Below, one piece after another: positions 25,140 through 34,211 of a stretch of 64,000 nucleotides of DNA. The stretch covers positions 620,001 to 684,000 of the forward strand of contig NZ_JARHTP010000002.1 in NCBI RefSeq assembly GCF_029223485.1. Reading direction: 5' to 3'. The DNA is from Streptomyces coacervatus (lineage in GTDB: Bacteria > Actinomycetota > Actinomycetes > Streptomycetales > Streptomycetaceae). The translations under genes were made by a program, and so were the position numbers. Each line of letters opens with the position of its first letter. Position 1 is the first letter of the stretch. Below the pieces are notes generated by a model that was given only the letters and a program-made list of their open reading frames with translations, was not told the DNA's origin and searched no databases.

Positions 25140-26381
25140 TCAGGGAATCAGCGGTATGTCCTGCGAGGGCAGTCCCAGGCGGTCGCAGCCCACCCGGCGG
25201 GTCAACGGTTCCGCCATGCTCGCTCCCACATGGGTCCAGTACGTGGCCGCGTCCCGGAAGTAGCGCTGCATCCGCTCGCCGTCGCGGGCGTGCCGGGAGC
25301 CGGCGGTGCGGAAGAGGATGCCCTGCAGCACGTCCCAGGCCGCGCGCCCGGCGTTCAGGAACATCAGCGCGAGCCGGTTGTCCTCGACGACGGTGAAGGG
25401 GGCCTCTCCGGCGACGTTGCGCCGGCAGGTCTCCATCCAGTCCTGCGCGGTCTGCCGCAGCGCCGCCTCGACCATGTCGATGATGCCGAGCGCCTCGCCG
25501 AGGTGGCGCTGGTAGTCGTGCAGGTCGGCCCGGGTGCGGTCGGGTTCCAGGGTGAGGGGGCGGGCGGCGACGATCCGGGCGTACTCGTCGGCGGCGGCGT
25601 ACGCGGTGCCGATCATGATGGCGGCCAGCTCGCCGTGGAAGAAGCTCGGTGCCCGCCCCGCGTACATCGCGTTGCCGTGCAGCTTCGAGCCGACGCTGCC
25701 GCCCTCGACGGGGAGGTCGAGCAGGAACGCCTCGCGCGTGAAGTGCTCGGGAATCCGGGCGTGCTCCATGTGGATGCTGTTGGAGCCGCTGCCGCGCAGG
25801 CCGAGGACGCCGTGCCAGTCGTCGAGCACGGTCCACACCGAGCGCGGCGCGACGAACAGCACGGGCGGTCCGGGCGGGTCGCCCGGTGTGGCCGGGGCGC
25901 GCAGTGTCTGGCCGACGTAGTGCGTGGAGTAGGGGGCGCCCGAGGAGTACGGCCAAGTTCCGTCGAGGACGATGTGGCCGTTTCCATCGGGTTGTGCGAC
26001 GCCGACGGGTACGACGGTGGACGCGGCTCGGAAGTCGCCGTCGGCGCCGAAGATGTCGTCCTGTGCCTGCTCGTCGAAGAGTGTGGCGACCTGGAGCACA
26101 TGGGCGGCGGTGAGCGAGAACGCCCACCCGGTGGAGGGGCAGCCGCGTGCGATCTCGGTGACCACGCGGTAGAAGACCGGCAGGCCGAACTCGTAGCCGC
26201 CGTAGCGCCGCGGCTGGAGGATCCGGTAGAAGCCGGACCTGAGGAAGTCGTCGTGGGTGTCCTTGGGATAGTGCGTCAACCGCTCGGTCTCCGGCTGGCG
26301 TTCGAGCAGTGCGGGCCGGAGCGCGGCGGCGCGCTCGATGATGTCGTGTTCGGTGAGGTCGGGTTCGGGAGCGGCGAGCAC
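25140..26381 (-). CDS. Acyl-CoA-dehydrogenase-fold flavin monooxygenase (HpaB/DszC-like hydroxylase)
   Basis: The product is 413 residues starting at GTG 26381, which has AGGAGG eight bases upstream. It has the acyl-CoA-dehydrogenase fold: a helical N-terminus (YPKDTHDDFLRSGFYRILQP), a central beta domain (GTWPYSSGAPYSTHYVG) and a C-terminal four-helix bundle (LHGNAMYAGRAPSFFHGELA). The lack of acyl-CoA signatures and the RRYGGYEFGLPVF start match two-component reduced-flavin hydroxylases of aromatic or sulfur substrates. A flavin reductase partner is not encoded nearby. It follows the peptidase E remnant on the same strand. Confidence 0.85.
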   Translation of the reverse strand: MLAAPEPDLTEHDIIERAAALRPALLERQPETERLTHYPKDTHDDFLRSGFYRILQPRRYGGYEFGLPVFYRVVTEIARGCPSTGWAFSLTAAHVLQVATLFDEQAQDDIFGADGDFRAASTVVPVGVAQPDGNGHIVLDGTWPYSSGAPYSTHYVGQTLRAPATPGDPPGPPVLFVAPRSVWTVLDDWHGVLGLRGSGSNSIHMEHARIPEHFTREAFLLDLPVEGGSVGSKLHGNAMYAGRAPSFFHGELAAIMIGTAYAAADEYARIVAARPLTLEPDRTRADLHDYQRHLGEALGIIDMVEAALRQTAQDWMETCRRNVAGEAPFTVVEDNRLALMFLNAGRAAWDVLQGILFRTAGSRHARDGERMQRYFRDAATYWTHVGASMAEPLTRRVGCDRLGLPSQDIPLIP

Positions 26382-26503
26382 GGTGCCTCCTGACGGGTGG
26401 GGCCGTCGGTTTCGTGACGCGATACGAGTGATTGAACACGGCAAGTGCCTTGCGGTACCGACCGGATAAGGCCAAGGTCCGCCGCCCCGAGCCACGGCGC
26501 CTC

Positions 26504-26962
26504 TCACTCGATCGAGCGGCACGGCAGCGGCCGCTCGTCGACTCCGCCCCGCCCGTCCGGCTCCACCCGGTACACCCTGGCCCCCGGCACTCTGCTCACC
26601 GTCTCTTCCAGCAGCCGGTCCACACCGTGCACGCGCCATATGGCCGGCATGTTCGCCGTGTTGCCGCCGCCCACGTACACGACGTCCTGCGCCAGCAGGA
26701 ACGAGCGCAGGCCTTCGTCGTCCAACTCCCTTTGGAACAAGGGCAGTACAGCAGCCTCGCAGTCCCCGCGCGACCGGAACGCGGCGAAGAATCTCTCGAC
26801 ATGGGCGACGGCGTCTCCGCTGGCGGTGGGCAGGAAGCAGACGCGCGGGCGTGAGGTGCGCGCATGGCTGAGCACCCAGTCGTCCAGCACACCGTCGTCG
26901 TCGAGACTGAAGCCTCCGCCGAGGAGGGCCAGTCGGCGTTGTCGCTCGGGTGGGGCAGCCAC
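26504..26962 (-). pseudogene. Peptidase E (S51) with the catalytic centre deleted
   Basis: The open frame encodes 152 residues from GTG 26962 with an AGGAGG site. The N-terminal part is normal for peptidase E: ALLGGGFSLDDDGVLDDWVL, RPRVCFLPTASGDAVAHVER, VYVGGGNTANMPAIWRVHGV. After DRLLEET it jumps directly to SRVPGARVYRVEPDGRG, the family C-terminus. About 85 residues are gone, including the segment with the nucleophilic Ser (LxGxSAG) and the active-site His region. The frame is kept, so a short protein could be made, but it cannot be a working dipeptidase. Confidence 0.8.
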
Positions 26963-26976
26963 GGAAGCGCCTCCTG

Positions 26977-27525
26977 TCACCCCGTCTCCCCGAGCAGTTC
27001 GGCGACGGTGGTCACGTGGATCAGTGGGCGGTACAGGTCCATGATGTGCAGCGCCTTGGCGTGCGAGTCGTCGTCGGCGCCCGCGCAGGCGTCGGCGGCG
27101 ACCAGTACCTCCACGCCGGCGTCGGCGGCGGCGAGCGCGGTGGACAGGACGCAGCAGTCGGTGCTGACGCCGGCCAGGATGAGGCGGCCTTCGGGGCCGA
27201 GGTGCCGGGCGAGCTCCGGGGTCCACTTGCCGAAGGTCGTGGCGTCGACGACCTGGTCTGTGTGGGGGGTGAACTCGTCGGCCAGCTCCCAGAGTTCGGC
27301 GTCCGACGGCTGGAGGGCGAAGGGCCACTGCTCGTAGTAGGCCTGCCAGGCGCCGTCCGGCTTTGCGGGCGCCAGGAAGCGGGTGAAGGCGACCCGCTCG
27401 CCGTAGGCCGGCAGCAGGCGTCGTACTCCTGCCGCGGCCTCGGCGAAGCGGGGGGCGGCCCAGGGGCTGTCGGGTTCGGCGAAGACGCGCTGCATGTCGA
27501 TGACGGCGAGCAGGCCGGAGGTCAT
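26977..27525 (-). CDS. Isochorismatase-family cysteine hydrolase
   Basis: The product is 182 residues. The Asp-Lys-Cys triad is visible: Asp in LLAVIDMQRVF, Lys in ATTFGKWTPEL and Cys in GVSTDCCVLSTAL. The family includes nicotinamidase, biuret and carbamate hydrolases and isochorismatase; context decides. The start overlaps the stop of the NCS1 permease gene (ATGA), so it probably acts on what that permease imports, such as an amide of a pyrimidine, hydantoin or purine breakdown route. The substrate is not determined by sequence alone. Confidence 0.88.
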   Translation of the reverse strand: MTSGLLAVIDMQRVFAEPDSPWAAPRFAEAAAGVRRLLPAYGERVAFTRFLAPAKPDGAWQAYYEQWPFALQPSDAELWELADEFTPHTDQVVDATTFGKWTPELARHLGPEGRLILAGVSTDCCVLSTALAAADAGVEVLVAADACAGADDDSHAKALHIMDLYRPLIHVTTVAELLGETG

Positions 27526-29021
27526 ACGACCGCTCCCGCGTCCGTCGGGCTCGGCGCCTGGACCTCCTGTGCGCGGACGCGGGCGCGCCCCAGGGCCAGG
27601 GTGCCGAGGAAGGCGAGGGCGAGGGCGGCGAGGACGCCGAGGTTGGCGTAGGCCCAGGCGCCGGACTTGCCGCCGAGGCCGAAGGGGGCGAGGAGGTAGC
27701 CCTGCCAAGTGAGCCAGCCGGCGGCCGAGTTGGTGACCAGGCCCCAGCCGAGGGCGGTGGCCGCGAGGGTGAGCAGGACGGGGACGAGGGGCACGTCGCC
27801 GTAGCGGCCGGTGGGGCGGTAGAGGTCGCCTTCGTCGTAGTCGCGGCGGCGCAGGAGGAGGTCGGCGAGCATGATGCCGCACCAGGCGGCGATGGGGACG
27901 CCCAGGGTGGTGAGGAAGCCCATGAACTGGCCGAGGAAGTCGTCGGCGAAGAAGACGATGTAGATGGAGCCGGCGATCATCAGGACGCCGTCGACGAAGG
28001 CGGCCGCATAGCGCGGGATGCGGATGCCCGCCGACAGCAGGGCGAGGCCGGAGGAGTAGATGTCGAGGACGGCGCCGCCGACCAGGCCCAGCACGGCGAC
28101 GACGGCGAACGGGACCAGGAACCAGGTGGGCAGGATGACGGCGAGGGCGCCGATGGGGTCGGCGGCCACGCCCACGGCGAGGTCTGTGGAGGAGCCGGCC
28201 AGCAGCAGGCCGAAGACCAGCAGGAGCAGCGGGGCCACCGAGGCACCGAAGGCCGTCCAGCCGATCACCCCGCGACTGGACGAACTGCGCGGCAGATAGC
28301 GGGAGTAGTCGGCGGCGGCGTTCACCCAGCCGAGGCCGAATCCGGTCATCATGAACACCAGCGCGCCGATGAACTGCTGGGCGGAGCCCGACGGGATCGC
28401 GCTGACGGTGCTCCAGTGGACGTGGTCGGCGACGAGGGCGACGTAGACGACGGTCAGGACGCCCGTGACGACGGTGATCACGGTCTGCAGCCGCATGATC
28501 AGGTCGAAACCCATCACGCCGCCGACGACGGTCAGCGCGCCGACCAGGACGAGCGCGACCACCTTGGTCCCGGTGCCGCCACCCCAGCCGAGCCGTCCGA
28601 ACACCGTCGCGGTGGCCATGGTGGCGAGCGCGCACAGCACGGTCTCCCAGCCGACGGTGAGCACCCAGGAGATCACCGAGGGCAGGCGGTTGCCGCGCAC
28701 GCCGTACGCGGCGCGGCTGAGGACCATCGTCGGGGCGGAGCCGCGCTTTCCGGCGACCGCGATGAAGCCGCACAGGAGGAACGAGAAGACGATTCCGATG
28801 ACGCCGGAGATCAGCGCCTGCCAGAACGAGATCTTGAAGCCGAGCGCGAAGGCGCCGTAACTCAGCCCGAGAATGGACACGTTGGCACCGAACCAGGGCC
28901 AGAACAGGGTCCGCGGGGTGCCTTTGCGCTCGGCGTCGGCGATGACGTCGAGGCCGTGCGTCTCCACCTGGAGCTGCCGGGCCGCGGCTCTGTTGTCGGG
29001 AGTGTCCTGGGGGTCTGCCAT
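27522..29021 (-). CDS. NCS1 family nucleobase/hydantoin permease
   Basis: The product is about 499 residues with 12 membrane helices. NCS1 features are PWFGANVSILGLSYGAFALG near helix 1, a G-rich helix 3-4 region (WVLTVGWETVLCALATMA) and ADYSRYLPRSSSS after helix 6. The family imports cytosine, uracil, purines, allantoin or hydantoins by cation symport. The start ATG (MADPQDTPD) was chosen over an upstream in-frame codon giving Arg/Thr-rich sequence. It is translationally coupled to the isochorismatase-family hydrolase. Confidence 0.9.
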   Translation of the reverse strand: MADPQDTPDNRAAARQLQVETHGLDVIADAERKGTPRTLFWPWFGANVSILGLSYGAFALGFKISFWQALISGVIGIVFSFLLCGFIAVAGKRGSAPTMVLSRAAYGVRGNRLPSVISWVLTVGWETVLCALATMATATVFGRLGWGGGTGTKVVALVLVGALTVVGGVMGFDLIMRLQTVITVVTGVLTVVYVALVADHVHWSTVSAIPSGSAQQFIGALVFMMTGFGLGWVNAAADYSRYLPRSSSSRGVIGWTAFGASVAPLLLLVFGLLLAGSSTDLAVGVAADPIGALAVILPTWFLVPFAVVAVLGLVGGAVLDIYSSGLALLSAGIRIPRYAAAFVDGVLMIAGSIYIVFFADDFLGQFMGFLTTLGVPIAAWCGIMLADLLLRRRDYDEGDLYRPTGRYGDVPLVPVLLTLAATALGWGLVTNSAAGWLTWQGYLLAPFGLGGKSGAWAYANLGVLAALALAFLGTLALGRARVRAQEVQAPSPTDAGAVV

Positions 29022-29232
29022 CGTCGTCCTACCTGTCCGGGCGGGTGTTGCCCGAAGCCTTGTCGGCGCAGGTCGGGGCGTCAAGGCTGCACAGGACGGG
29101 CGCGCCGGACGCGGCTGCGCAGAAGGGCGCGATTCCGTGAACCGCAGGGGCGGCCTCGTCCGATGAAGGGGCGAACAGGCAAGATCCCGGCGCCCGTTCG
29201 GGCACCGGGACCCTCAGGAAGGAACCGGATCC

Positions 29233-29427
29233 ATGACCGCCTATCTCGCCTTCGCCTTGTACGCCCTGGTGGTCGTGCTGTGCCTGCACGCCTTCGTGGA
29301 CTGCGTCAGGACGCCGGCCGCACGGGTCCGCCACCTGCCCAAGCCGGTCTGGCTGCTGCTGATGTGGATGGCCCCGGTACTGGGCGGCATCGCCTGGCGC
29401 AACCTGGGCAAGGGGCCCGCCCGGTAA
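29233..29427 (+). CDS. PLD-nuclease N-terminal-domain small membrane protein
   Basis: The product is 64 residues with two membrane helices (AFALYALVVVLCLHAFVDCV and VWLLLMWMAPVLGGIAWRNL). This matches the PLDc_N module seen alone in many actinobacteria, whose role is unknown. A good AGGAAGGA site precedes the ATG. It stands alone and converges on gnd with only 17 bases between the stops. Confidence 0.8.
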   Translation: MTAYLAFALYALVVVLCLHAFVDCVRTPAARVRHLPKPVWLLLMWMAPVLGGIAWRNLGKGPAR

Positions 29428-29444
29428 GGAACGGACCACGCCGG

Positions 29445-30884
29445 TCAGGTCGTCGTTTCGGGACGCCCCGGTGCCGTCCAGACGGTGTGGAAGGTGCCGG
29501 GCCGGTCGACACGCTGGTACGTGTGGGCGCCGAAGTAGTCGCGCTGGCCCTGGAGGAGGGCGGCGGGCAGGCGGTCGGCGCGCAGGGTGTCGTAGTGGGC
29601 GAGGGCGGCGGAGAAGGCGGGGACGGGGATGCCGCGGCGGGCGGCGGAGGCGATGATCTCCCGCCAGGGGACCTGCGCGTCGGTGATCTCCATGGCGAAC
29701 TCCATCTCGCCGAGCAGGCTGACCAGGTCGCGGTCGAAGGCGTAGGCGGCGCGGATACGGTCGAGGAAGGAGGCGCGGATGATGCAGCCGCCGCGCCAGA
29801 TCCGGGCGACGGTGCCGAGGTCGATCTTCCAGCCGTACTCGGCGGCCGCGTCCTGGATCATCTTCCAGCCCTGGTCGTAGGCGATGACCTTCGACGCGTA
29901 CAGGGCGTGCTCGACCTGGGAGGTGAAGCGCTCGGCCTCGGTGCGGCTGAGCGGGGGCCGGGTGCCGCCGGGCAGGCCCGCGTAGGCGGCGCGCAGGTCG
30001 CGCTGGCCGGAGGCGGCGCGGGCGAAGGTGGCCTGGGCGATGGCGGTGACCGGGGAGGCCAGGTCCAGTGCGGTCTGCACGGTCCAGCGGCCGGTGCCCT
30101 TCTGACCCGCGGCGTCCGCGACGATGTCGACGAACGGGCCGCCGGTTTCAGGGTCGGTGTGGGCCAGCACCTCGGCGGTGATCTCGATCAGATAGGAGCC
30201 GAGCCGGCCCTCGTTCCAGCGGCGGAAGACGTCGGCGATCTCGGCCGGGGTGTAGCCGGCGACCTGGCGCAGCAGGTCGTAGGCCTCGGCGATGAGTTGC
30301 ATGTCGGCGTACTCGATGCCGTTGTGGACCATCTTGACGAAGTGCCCGGCGCCGTCGCTGCCGATGTGGGCGGCGCACGGCTCGCCGCCGACCTTGGCGC
30401 TGATGGTCTCGAACATCGGGCCGAGGACGTCGTAGGCCTCCGCCGAGCCGCCGACCATGATCGACGGGCCTTCGAGGGCGCCCTCCTCGCCGCCGGAGAC
30501 GCCGGTGCCGACGAAGTGGATGCCGCGTTCGCGCAGGGCGGCCTCGCGGCGGCGGGTGTCGGCGAAGTGGGCGTTGCCCCCGTCGATGATGATGTCGCCG
30601 GGTTCGAGGAGCGGGGCGAACTCGTCGATGACCGCGTCGGTGGCCTCCCCCGCCTGCACCATGATCATCAGGCGGCGGGGGCGTTCGAGAGCGGCCACGA
30701 ACTCCTCGGGCGACTCGGCGGGGACGAACGTGCCCTCGTCGCCGTACACCTCGATGAGCGCGCGCGTGCGGCCCGCCGTGCGGTTGTGGACGGCGACGGT
30801 GCAGCCGTTGCGGGCGAAGTTCCGCGCCAGGTTGCGGCCCATCACGCCCAGGCCGGTCACGCCGATGGCTGCGGTTGCGTTCAT
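29445..30884 (-). CDS. gnd: 6-phosphogluconate dehydrogenase (decarboxylating)
   Basis: The product is 479 residues. Signatures are the NADP fold GLGVMGRNLARNFARNG, GTGVSGGEEGALEGPSIMVG, the catalytic KMVHNGIEYADMQLIAEAYD (Lys and Asn) and DAAGQKGTGRWTVQTALDL. It converts 6-phosphogluconate to ribulose 5-phosphate, CO2 and NADPH in the oxidative pentose phosphate path. At about 480 residues it is the long dimeric type. It is divergent from gap, with 185 bases between. Confidence 0.96.
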   Translation of the reverse strand: MNATAAIGVTGLGVMGRNLARNFARNGCTVAVHNRTAGRTRALIEVYGDEGTFVPAESPEEFVAALERPRRLMIMVQAGEATDAVIDEFAPLLEPGDIIIDGGNAHFADTRRREAALRERGIHFVGTGVSGGEEGALEGPSIMVGGSAEAYDVLGPMFETISAKVGGEPCAAHIGSDGAGHFVKMVHNGIEYADMQLIAEAYDLLRQVAGYTPAEIADVFRRWNEGRLGSYLIEITAEVLAHTDPETGGPFVDIVADAAGQKGTGRWTVQTALDLASPVTAIAQATFARAASGQRDLRAAYAGLPGGTRPPLSRTEAERFTSQVEHALYASKVIAYDQGWKMIQDAAAEYGWKIDLGTVARIWRGGCIIRASFLDRIRAAYAFDRDLVSLLGEMEFAMEITDAQVPWREIIASAARRGIPVPAFSAALAHYDTLRADRLPAALLQGQRDYFGAHTYQRVDRPGTFHTVWTAPGRPETTT

Positions 30885-31069
30885 GGTGTACGTCCCTCGG
30901 TCGATCCGGTGACGGTCGCGGGGCGGGCGTGCCCCATGCCCGTCAGGTACGGACGGGCGGCCGGATCGTCTCGATCGAGGTGGCGTTCACCACTCCGTCA
31001 CCCCCGATCGATCAAACGAAACACCTGGGGTTTATCATCTGAGCGCTGCCTAGCTCGAAAGATGGATCT

Positions 31070-32515
31070 GTGACTGTCAACGACGACTCGTTCACCAACT
31101 GGAAGACCCGCGAGGAGATCGCGGAGTCGATGATCCCGATCATCGGGAAGCTGCACCGCGAGCGGGACGTGACGGTCCTGCTGCACAGCCGCTCCTTGGT
31201 GAACAAGTCGGTGGTCAGCATCCTCAAGACGCACCGCTTCGCCCGGCAGATCGCCGGCGAGGAGCTCTCGGTGACCGAGACCCTGCCGTTCCTGCAGGCG
31301 CTCACCGCGCTCGACCTCGGTCCCTCGCAGATCGACATCGGCATGCTCGCCGCGACGTACCGGAGCGACGACCGCGGTCTGTCGGTGGAGGCGTTCACCG
31401 CGGAGGCGGTCGCGGGCGCCACGGGCGCGAACAAGATCGAGCGCGGCGAGGGCCGCGACGTCGTCCTCTACGGTTTCGGCCGCATCGGCCGCCTGGTGGC
31501 CCGGCTGCTGATCGAGAAGGCCGGCTCCGGCAACGGCCTCAGGCTGCGCGCGATCGTGGTGCGCGGCGGCGGTGAGCAGGACATCGTGAAGCGGGCCTCG
31601 CTGCTGCGCCGGGACTCCATCCACGGCCAGTTCCAGGGCACGATCACGGTGGACGAGGCGAGCAGCACGATCTTCGCCAACGGCAACGCGATCAAGGTGA
31701 TCTACGCTAACGACCCGTCCGAGGTCGACTACACCGCGTACGGCATCAGCAACGCCATCCTCATCGACAACACCGGCAAGTGGCGTGACCGCGAGGGTCT
31801 TTCGCAGCATCTGCGCCCCGGCATCGACAAGGTCGTGCTGACCGCGCCGGGCAAGGGCGACGTCCCCAACATCGTGCACGGCGTCAACCACGACACGATC
31901 AAGCCGGACGAGCAGATCCTGTCCTGCGCCTCCTGCACCACCAACGCGATCGTGCCGCCGCTGAAGGCGATGGCGGACGAGTACGGCGTGCTGCGCGGCC
32001 ATGTGGAGACCGTCCACTCGTTCACCAACGACCAGAACCTGCTGGACAACTACCACAAGGCCGACCGCCGCGGCCGTTCCGCGCCGCTGAACATGGTCAT
32101 CACCGAGACCGGCGCCGCCTCCGCCGTCGCCAAGGCGCTGCCGGACCTCAAGGCGCCCATCACCGGCAGCTCGATCCGCGTCCCGGTGCCGGATGTCTCG
32201 ATCGCGATCCTCAGCCTGCGGCTCGGCCGCGAGACCGACCGCGAGGAGGTCCTCGACTACCTCCGCAATGTGTCGCTGACCTCGCCGCTCAAGCGCCAGA
32301 TCGACTTCACCACCGCCCCCGACGCGGTCTCCAGCGACTTCATCGGCTCGCGCCACTCCTCGATCGTCGATGCGGGCGCCACCAAGGTGGACGGCGACAA
32401 CGCCATCCTCTACCTCTGGTACGACAACGAGTTCGGCTACTCCTGCCAGGTCATCCGCGTCGTCCAGCACGTCTCCGGGGTGGAGTACCCGACCTTCCCG
32501 AGCCCGGCGGTCTGA
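31070..32515 (+). CDS. gap: Glyceraldehyde-3-phosphate dehydrogenase with long N-terminal extension
   Basis: The product is 481 residues. Residues 1-125 are a helical extension (SFTNWKTREEIAESMIPIIG, LPFLQALTALDLGPSQID) absent from ordinary 335-residue GAPDH. The GAPDH core follows: VVLYGFGRIGRLVARLL binds NAD(P), and the nucleophile is Cys289 in SCASCTTNAIVPP, with His in HVETVHSFTNDQ. Long-form Gap occurs in many actinobacteria beside a conventional enzyme, and its direction and cofactor are uncertain. The start is the GTG at 31070. It has its own terminator. Confidence 0.93.
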   Translation: MTVNDDSFTNWKTREEIAESMIPIIGKLHRERDVTVLLHSRSLVNKSVVSILKTHRFARQIAGEELSVTETLPFLQALTALDLGPSQIDIGMLAATYRSDDRGLSVEAFTAEAVAGATGANKIERGEGRDVVLYGFGRIGRLVARLLIEKAGSGNGLRLRAIVVRGGGEQDIVKRASLLRRDSIHGQFQGTITVDEASSTIFANGNAIKVIYANDPSEVDYTAYGISNAILIDNTGKWRDREGLSQHLRPGIDKVVLTAPGKGDVPNIVHGVNHDTIKPDEQILSCASCTTNAIVPPLKAMADEYGVLRGHVETVHSFTNDQNLLDNYHKADRRGRSAPLNMVITETGAASAVAKALPDLKAPITGSSIRVPVPDVSIAILSLRLGRETDREEVLDYLRNVSLTSPLKRQIDFTTAPDAVSSDFIGSRHSSIVDAGATKVDGDNAILYLWYDNEFGYSCQVIRVVQHVSGVEYPTFPSPAV

Positions 32516-32526
32516 CGGCGGCGCAT

Positions 32527-32565
32527 CGCCCGGTCAAGGGTCGGCAATGACCGCTTGACCGGGCG
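32527..32565 (+). terminator. Terminator of gap
   Basis: The perfect 12-base inverted repeat CGCCCGGTCAAG (32527-32538) with its complement at 32554-32565 has a 15-base loop and starts 11 bases after the gap stop. It separates gap from the following permease gene. Confidence 0.75.
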
Positions 32566-32617
32566 CCCGGAGGGAATGAATTCGGCCACAAGGGCGGATC
32601 ATCACTCCGGAGGTGCC

Positions 32618-34069
32618 ATGACCACGTCATCAGAGCCACGAGTGTCGGGCCTGGAGATCCGCTCCATCGACTACGTCCCGCTGGACGAGCGCCACGGCAA
32701 GCTGTGGCACCTGGGCCCGCTGTGGTTCATGTCGAACGCACAGATCGCCACCCTCGCGGTGGGCCTGATCAGCATCACCGAGGGCGGCAACCTCATCTGG
32801 TCGCTGATCGCGATCGTGGCTGGCACCGTCCTCGGCACCTTCTTCATGGCCTTCCACTCGGCCCAGGGCCCACAGCTCGGGCTGCCCCAGATGATCCAGT
32901 CCCGGCCCCAGTTCGGCTACGTCGGCGCCCTGTTGGTGTGGCTGTTCGCCTACGTCCAGTACGCGGGCTTCAACGTCTTCAACACCATCCTCGCCGGCGA
33001 GGCGATGCACACCACGGTGCACGGGGGCGTGAAGCTGTGGGTGGTCGTGGTCACCGTGGTCGCCCTCGTCATCGCGCTGGTGGGCTACGACGTCATCCAC
33101 AAGGCCGAGCAGTTCCTGACGTACTCCTTCCTGGTCGTCTTCGGGATCTTCACCGTGGGTGTCCTGGTCACGCTGCACTACCCGGCGGGCTCCTTCGACC
33201 TCGGCGCGTTCAAGGCCACGCCGTTCCTCGCCCAGTTCGGCGTGGTCGCCGGCTACCAGATCAGCTGGGCCATCTACGTCTCCGACTACTCGCGCTACCT
33301 CCCGCCGGGCGTGACCGTCCGCAAGACCTTCTACTGGACCTACTTCGGCTCGGCGCTCGGCGGCATCTGGCTGATGGTCCTCGGCGCGCTGCTCGCCGCG
33401 TGGGCGGGCAAGGACTTCGAGACGATCAAGTCGATCAATGCGGCCGGCGACAAGGTGTTCAGCGGGTTCGGCGCGATCGTGCTGCTCTTCGCCGTGCTGG
33501 GCCTGGTCTCCGTCACCGCGCTGAACATGTACGGCGGCTCGCTGACGCTCATCAGCGCCATCGACTCGATCAGGCGGGTGACGCCGACGCTCGGCGTACG
33601 GCTGGTGACCATCGGCCTGACCGCGGCGCTCTCCCTCATCGGCGCGCTGGCCGCGACCTCCAACTTCCTTGAGAACTTCAACAACTTCCTGCTGCTGGTG
33701 CTCTACCTGTTCATCCCGTGGACCGCGGTCAACCTGATGGACTACTACGTCGTGCGCCGCGGCCACTACGCCATCGCCGAGATCTTCAACCCCCGTGGAA
33801 TCTACGGCCGTTGGGGCTGGCACGGCATCATCGCCTACCTGGTGGGCTTCGCCGTCATGATCCCCTTCTTCTCCGTCGGCACCCTCTACGTCGGCCCCGT
33901 CGCCCACGCACTCGACGGAGCCGACATCTCCCTGTTCATCGGGCTGCCGGTCGCCGCGGCGCTGTACTGGCTGCTGACCCGCTCGATCGACGTGGCCGCC
34001 GAGCAGCGGATCGCCGAGGCCGAGGCCGAGGCGCTGGAACAGGCGGCGCACGAGCACCGGGAACCCTGA
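32618..34069 (+). CDS. NCS1 family cytosine/purine permease
   Basis: The product is 483 residues with 12 membrane helices. Features include HLGPLWFMSNAQIATLAVGL at helix 1, YVSDYSRYLPPGVTVRKTFY after helix 6, and a C-terminal acidic helical tail (AAEQRIAEAEAEALEQAAHE). The sequence is closer to the CodB/PurP side of NCS1 than the permease at 27522. The ATG follows CCGGAGG. No enzyme gene is attached, so the substrate cannot be narrowed beyond nucleobase-like compounds. Confidence 0.9.
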   Translation: MTTSSEPRVSGLEIRSIDYVPLDERHGKLWHLGPLWFMSNAQIATLAVGLISITEGGNLIWSLIAIVAGTVLGTFFMAFHSAQGPQLGLPQMIQSRPQFGYVGALLVWLFAYVQYAGFNVFNTILAGEAMHTTVHGGVKLWVVVVTVVALVIALVGYDVIHKAEQFLTYSFLVVFGIFTVGVLVTLHYPAGSFDLGAFKATPFLAQFGVVAGYQISWAIYVSDYSRYLPPGVTVRKTFYWTYFGSALGGIWLMVLGALLAAWAGKDFETIKSINAAGDKVFSGFGAIVLLFAVLGLVSVTALNMYGGSLTLISAIDSIRRVTPTLGVRLVTIGLTAALSLIGALAATSNFLENFNNFLLLVLYLFIPWTAVNLMDYYVVRRGHYAIAEIFNPRGIYGRWGWHGIIAYLVGFAVMIPFFSVGTLYVGPVAHALDGADISLFIGLPVAAALYWLLTRSIDVAAEQRIAEAEAEALEQAAHEHREP

Positions 34070-34211
34070 GGGTTCCGTCATCTTCACCGAGCCGTTGTCA
34101 CGCCAGGACTAACAGCGGGCCCGGCGGACTCATCTCCCGCAAATAGAACAGTGATTCCCCTATTTCGCCTCCGTGTCGCTGCCATATTCGAAAGCCACTT
34201 CGGAGGTGGCT

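Noticed and set aside
28416..31073. An 885-codon plus-strand frame
   Set aside because: It is antisense to the NCS1 permease and gnd, both of which have full family signatures.
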